The notes beneath the pieces are model-generated. The model ran no database searches. It was given only the letters and a program-made list of their open reading frames with translations, and was not told the DNA's origin. A program made the position numbers and the translations under genes. Positions 21,102 through 23,288 of a stretch of 23,288 nucleotides of DNA are shown here, piece by piece (the stretch's first letter is position 1; every line of letters starts with the position of its first letter). This DNA is from Thiotrichaceae bacterium (lineage in GTDB: Bacteria; Pseudomonadota; Gammaproteobacteria; Thiotrichales; Thiotrichaceae), in contig JALVEA010000377.1 in the NCBI GenBank assembly GCA_027008665.1, forward strand, positions 1 to 23,288. The letters are read 5' to 3'.

Positions 21102-23288
21102 GAAGCCTTAACCTTTGCCATACACCCAAAGGTAATTTCAGCTAAATTTAAAAATTCTTGATTAAAAACTTCTTGCTCGGCAAATAATAATTGATTTTCA
21201 AATTTATCCGCTTCACCGCCAAAAAAATCATTATTCCAAGCAGATTTGGCTGCAGCTAGATTGGCTTCTACACCTTTTTCATACATTTTATAGGCAGGTT
21301 TGGGGAAAAAATGTAAGGGGAATTGCAAACCTTGCCAGTAGCTTTCTAGTAATTGCATCAGTAAATTTTTAGCATCGTTGATCGGTGCTAGTGTAAATGC
21401 CTCGCTAGGTTGATAGACCTGTGTTTCAGCGTCTATGGCATTATCTAAAGAAATAGTGTTCATAACTAAATGTTGTAACCAAATAGCCAATAAATCCCCC
21501 GCATAATAAGTGCCTAAATGATGCTTTATAGCCCCTGTTTGGCTAAGATCACTCAACTTGCCTGATAAAGTAAATTCACCCAACTCTAAATAAAAAGCCT
21601 GTTGTTGTGTTTTTAGATCTAAGAGTTGTGGATAATCTTGGTAAAAACCTTCAACAATGTCTGCTTGTTGTGCAAAAATTTCCGCTCCAATATTTCCATG
21701 TGGCAATAATCCCTTAGCGCGGCAGATATTGAGCGCATTGTCTGTTTTGTCTGAGGGCATGGTCTCTTGAAGGGAGGCAATCTGCTGTCGTACCGTTGTA
21801 TCAATAAAAGATTCCAAAGCAAACGGCTCTCGTATCGGTAAAACATCATCATTATGAAATATTTCAATACTAAAACAACGTTTTAAAAAGGTGCGAGCGG
21901 GTGAGCGATAAAAACGTGTTAATTGCTCTAAAGTGACATGCTTAAATTCATCCGCGGGTTGATCTAATTTTTTACTAATAAAAGGGGATAAAATGTCTTT
22001 TTCTGTCCTCTCTTTTTTGTGCAATGCGACATATTCTTTCACATAGGAAAACAAGGCGTGATCATCTTTATTACCCTTTGAACCCCCTGAATAATAACGC
22101 GGGCTAAAAGCTTGTAAAGGGTGTTGACAGATCCATCTTTGTTGCGCTCGTCCTGTCATTTTAGTCAGATAATCCAATAATTCACTTACAATAACTGAGG
22201 GTGGTAAACTGCTATTATCTTGTACGCTTTGACCAATATAGCTGATATAAAGCCGTTGCCGAGCGGCTAATAGGGACTCTAAAAAAAGATAACGGTCTTC
22301 ATTACTGCGTGAACGATCCCCTATTTGCACATTATTTGCCATTTTATCAAAGCTATGGTGTGAATCTTGGCGTGGAAAATCCCCATCACTCATTCCCAAT
22401 AAGGCGACCATTTTAAACGGTACACTCCGCATCGGTGTTAAAGCGCAAAAGGTAATGCCATGACTCATAAAGTGTTCTTCACTCTTTGAGGCTAATAATC
22501 CACGCAATATTTTTTTAATCAAATCAAAAGCAATAATCTGATCAAATTGGGCTAATTGTTGTTGTTGAGAGAGGCTATCTAAGGCTTTTAAAATAAGCTG
22601 AGGCTGTGCTTCTTGGCTAAAAATATTTAGTATGAATTGCCGTAATGTTTCAATCCAGACATCCACTTCTAAGCTTTGTAATGACCAATCCCATAATTGA
22701 AAAATGGTATCTGTAAAGCCTTTAAAAGAGGCTAAGACCTGTGCATCATTGCCTTCAATTTGGTTAAAAGGTAATAATAAAGAATCATCAAATAACTGCT
22801 CACCTGAGAGCATATACCCTAATAGCATACGCTCTAAACCATATTTCCAGCTATGTTCGTCACTCTCAGGTAAACCCGCACTGGCTCGCATTTTGGCACT
22901 GACTCCCCAACGAATATTGGTTGCTTGCGCCCAATTTCGACATTGCAAGACCTGTTTTTGATCCAAATTAAAACGCGCACAAATTTGAGGATATTCCAAT
23001 AATTCAAACACCGCTTCCACATTAAAGCGTTGTTGTGGTAAATCCAGTAATTTAAGAAATAGCTCTACCTCAGGCTGTTGATTAACAGGGGTACGATCAG
23101 CGATACTAAAAGGTAATCTTTGTTCTGCGGTTGAAAAAACAGCCTCAATATAAGGTGCATAGGGTTCAATAGCCGGTGCCATCACCACAATATCCGTTGG
23201 ATTTAGATCATCCGAATTTTCTAAGGCTGATAAAATCTGATCATGCAAGACTTCAATTTCACGCATCGGTGTATGACAGGCGTGCAAT
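21098..23288 (-). CDS. recC: Exodeoxyribonuclease V subunit gamma (RecC), partial
   Basis: RecC is the Chi-recognising subunit of RecBCD, which processes double-strand breaks for recombination. About 729 residues, the C-terminal two-thirds, lie in the window; the gene continues past the right edge, since E. coli RecC is about 1120 residues and this sequence aligns from about its residue 390. Matching blocks are HACHTPMREIEVLHDQIL, DIVVMAPAIEPYAPYI, LPFSIADR, MRSVPFKMVALLGMSDGDFPR, GDRSRSNEDRYLFLESLLAARQRLYISYIG and the C-terminal nuclease-like fold (GKLSDL, WLQHLVMNT). The Met at 23287 is internal, not the start. The stop overlaps the DUF484 stop on the other strand. recB and recD are not in the window. 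Confidence 0.95.
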   Translation of the reverse strand, partial: LHACHTPMREIEVLHDQILSALENSDDLNPTDIVVMAPAIEPYAPYIEAVFSTAEQRLPFSIADRTPVNQQPEVELFLKLLDLPQQRFNVEAVFELLEYPQICARFNLDQKQVLQCRNWAQATNIRWGVSAKMRASAGLPESDEHSWKYGLERMLLGYMLSGEQLFDDSLLLPFNQIEGNDAQVLASFKGFTDTIFQLWDWSLQSLEVDVWIETLRQFILNIFSQEAQPQLILKALDSLSQQQQLAQFDQIIAFDLIKKILRGLLASKSEEHFMSHGITFCALTPMRSVPFKMVALLGMSDGDFPRQDSHHSFDKMANNVQIGDRSRSNEDRYLFLESLLAARQRLYISYIGQSVQDNSSLPPSVIVSELLDYLTKMTGRAQQRWICQHPLQAFSPRYYSGGSKGNKDDHALFSYVKEYVALHKKERTEKDILSPFISKKLDQPADEFKHVTLEQLTRFYRSPARTFLKRCFSIEIFHNDDVLPIREPFALESFIDTTVRQQIASLQETMPSDKTDNALNICRAKGLLPHGNIGAEIFAQQADIVEGFYQDYPQLLDLKTQQQAFYLELGEFTLSGKLSDLSQTGAIKHHLGTYYAGDLLAIWLQHLVMNTISLDNAIDAETQVYQPSEAFTLAPINDAKNLLMQLLESYWQGLQFPLHFFPKPAYKMYEKGVEANLAAAKSAWNNDFFGGEADKFENQLLFAEQEVFNQEFLNLAEITFGCMAKVKAS

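Noticed and set aside
1..23288. CRISPR array, tRNA, rRNA, insertion sequence or prophage
   Set aside because: No regularly spaced repeats, cloverleaf sequences, transposase or phage motifs were found on either strand.

Overview
The window is ordinary AT-rich bacterial chromosome from a gammaproteobacterium. The main evidence for that is a RecC of RecBCD type, a dapF gene overlapping a DUF484 gene, E. coli-like RpiA and BioF, and an SAH riboswitch on a metK-ahcY-metF methyl-cycle cluster. A Thiotrichales- or Methylococcales-like lineage would fit the base composition and gene content, but that is only an inference. There are no tRNAs, rRNAs, CRISPR arrays, insertion sequences or phage genes.

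Left part (1-3474): the restriction subunit gene hsdR of a type I restriction-modification system. It is split: the nuclease and helicase parts are intact, but the C-terminal region has lost roughly 90 codons and continues in the -1 frame. The scar contains the sequence GGGAAAG, the same -1 slippery heptamer used by the phage lambda tail genes G/T. An approximately 400-base spacer follows, with a hairpin and a possible 11-codon leader upstream of secA.

Centre-left (3475-10109): secA, then the activated methyl cycle. MetK makes SAM, AhcY removes SAH and MetF supplies methyl-THF. An SAH riboswitch lies before metK, i.e. at the head of the cluster rather than directly before ahcY. Hairpins separate metK from ahcY and ahcY from metF.

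Centre (10120-16640): a secreted Deg/HtrA-type protease on the minus strand diverges from zinc-free ribosomal protein L31 (rpmE2). After a strong terminator comes a promoter, then an unrecognised 61-codon frame with a likely CTG start, an M48 lipoprotein metalloprotease and a single-domain malic enzyme. Converging on these is a secreted glycoside-hydrolase-like protein with an extraordinary basic C-terminal tail.

Right part (16641-23288): a gene-poor spacer with a possible gene remnant, rpiA, convergent bioF, a bidirectional terminator, tusA divergent from dapF, a DUF484/GAF gene, and the 3' two-thirds of recC running in from the right edge.

Most genes are housekeeping. The less expected items are the SAH riboswitch position with a built-in competing helix, the hsdR scar with a slippery site, the hydrolase with a polycationic tail, and the non-ATG small gene before the M48 protease.
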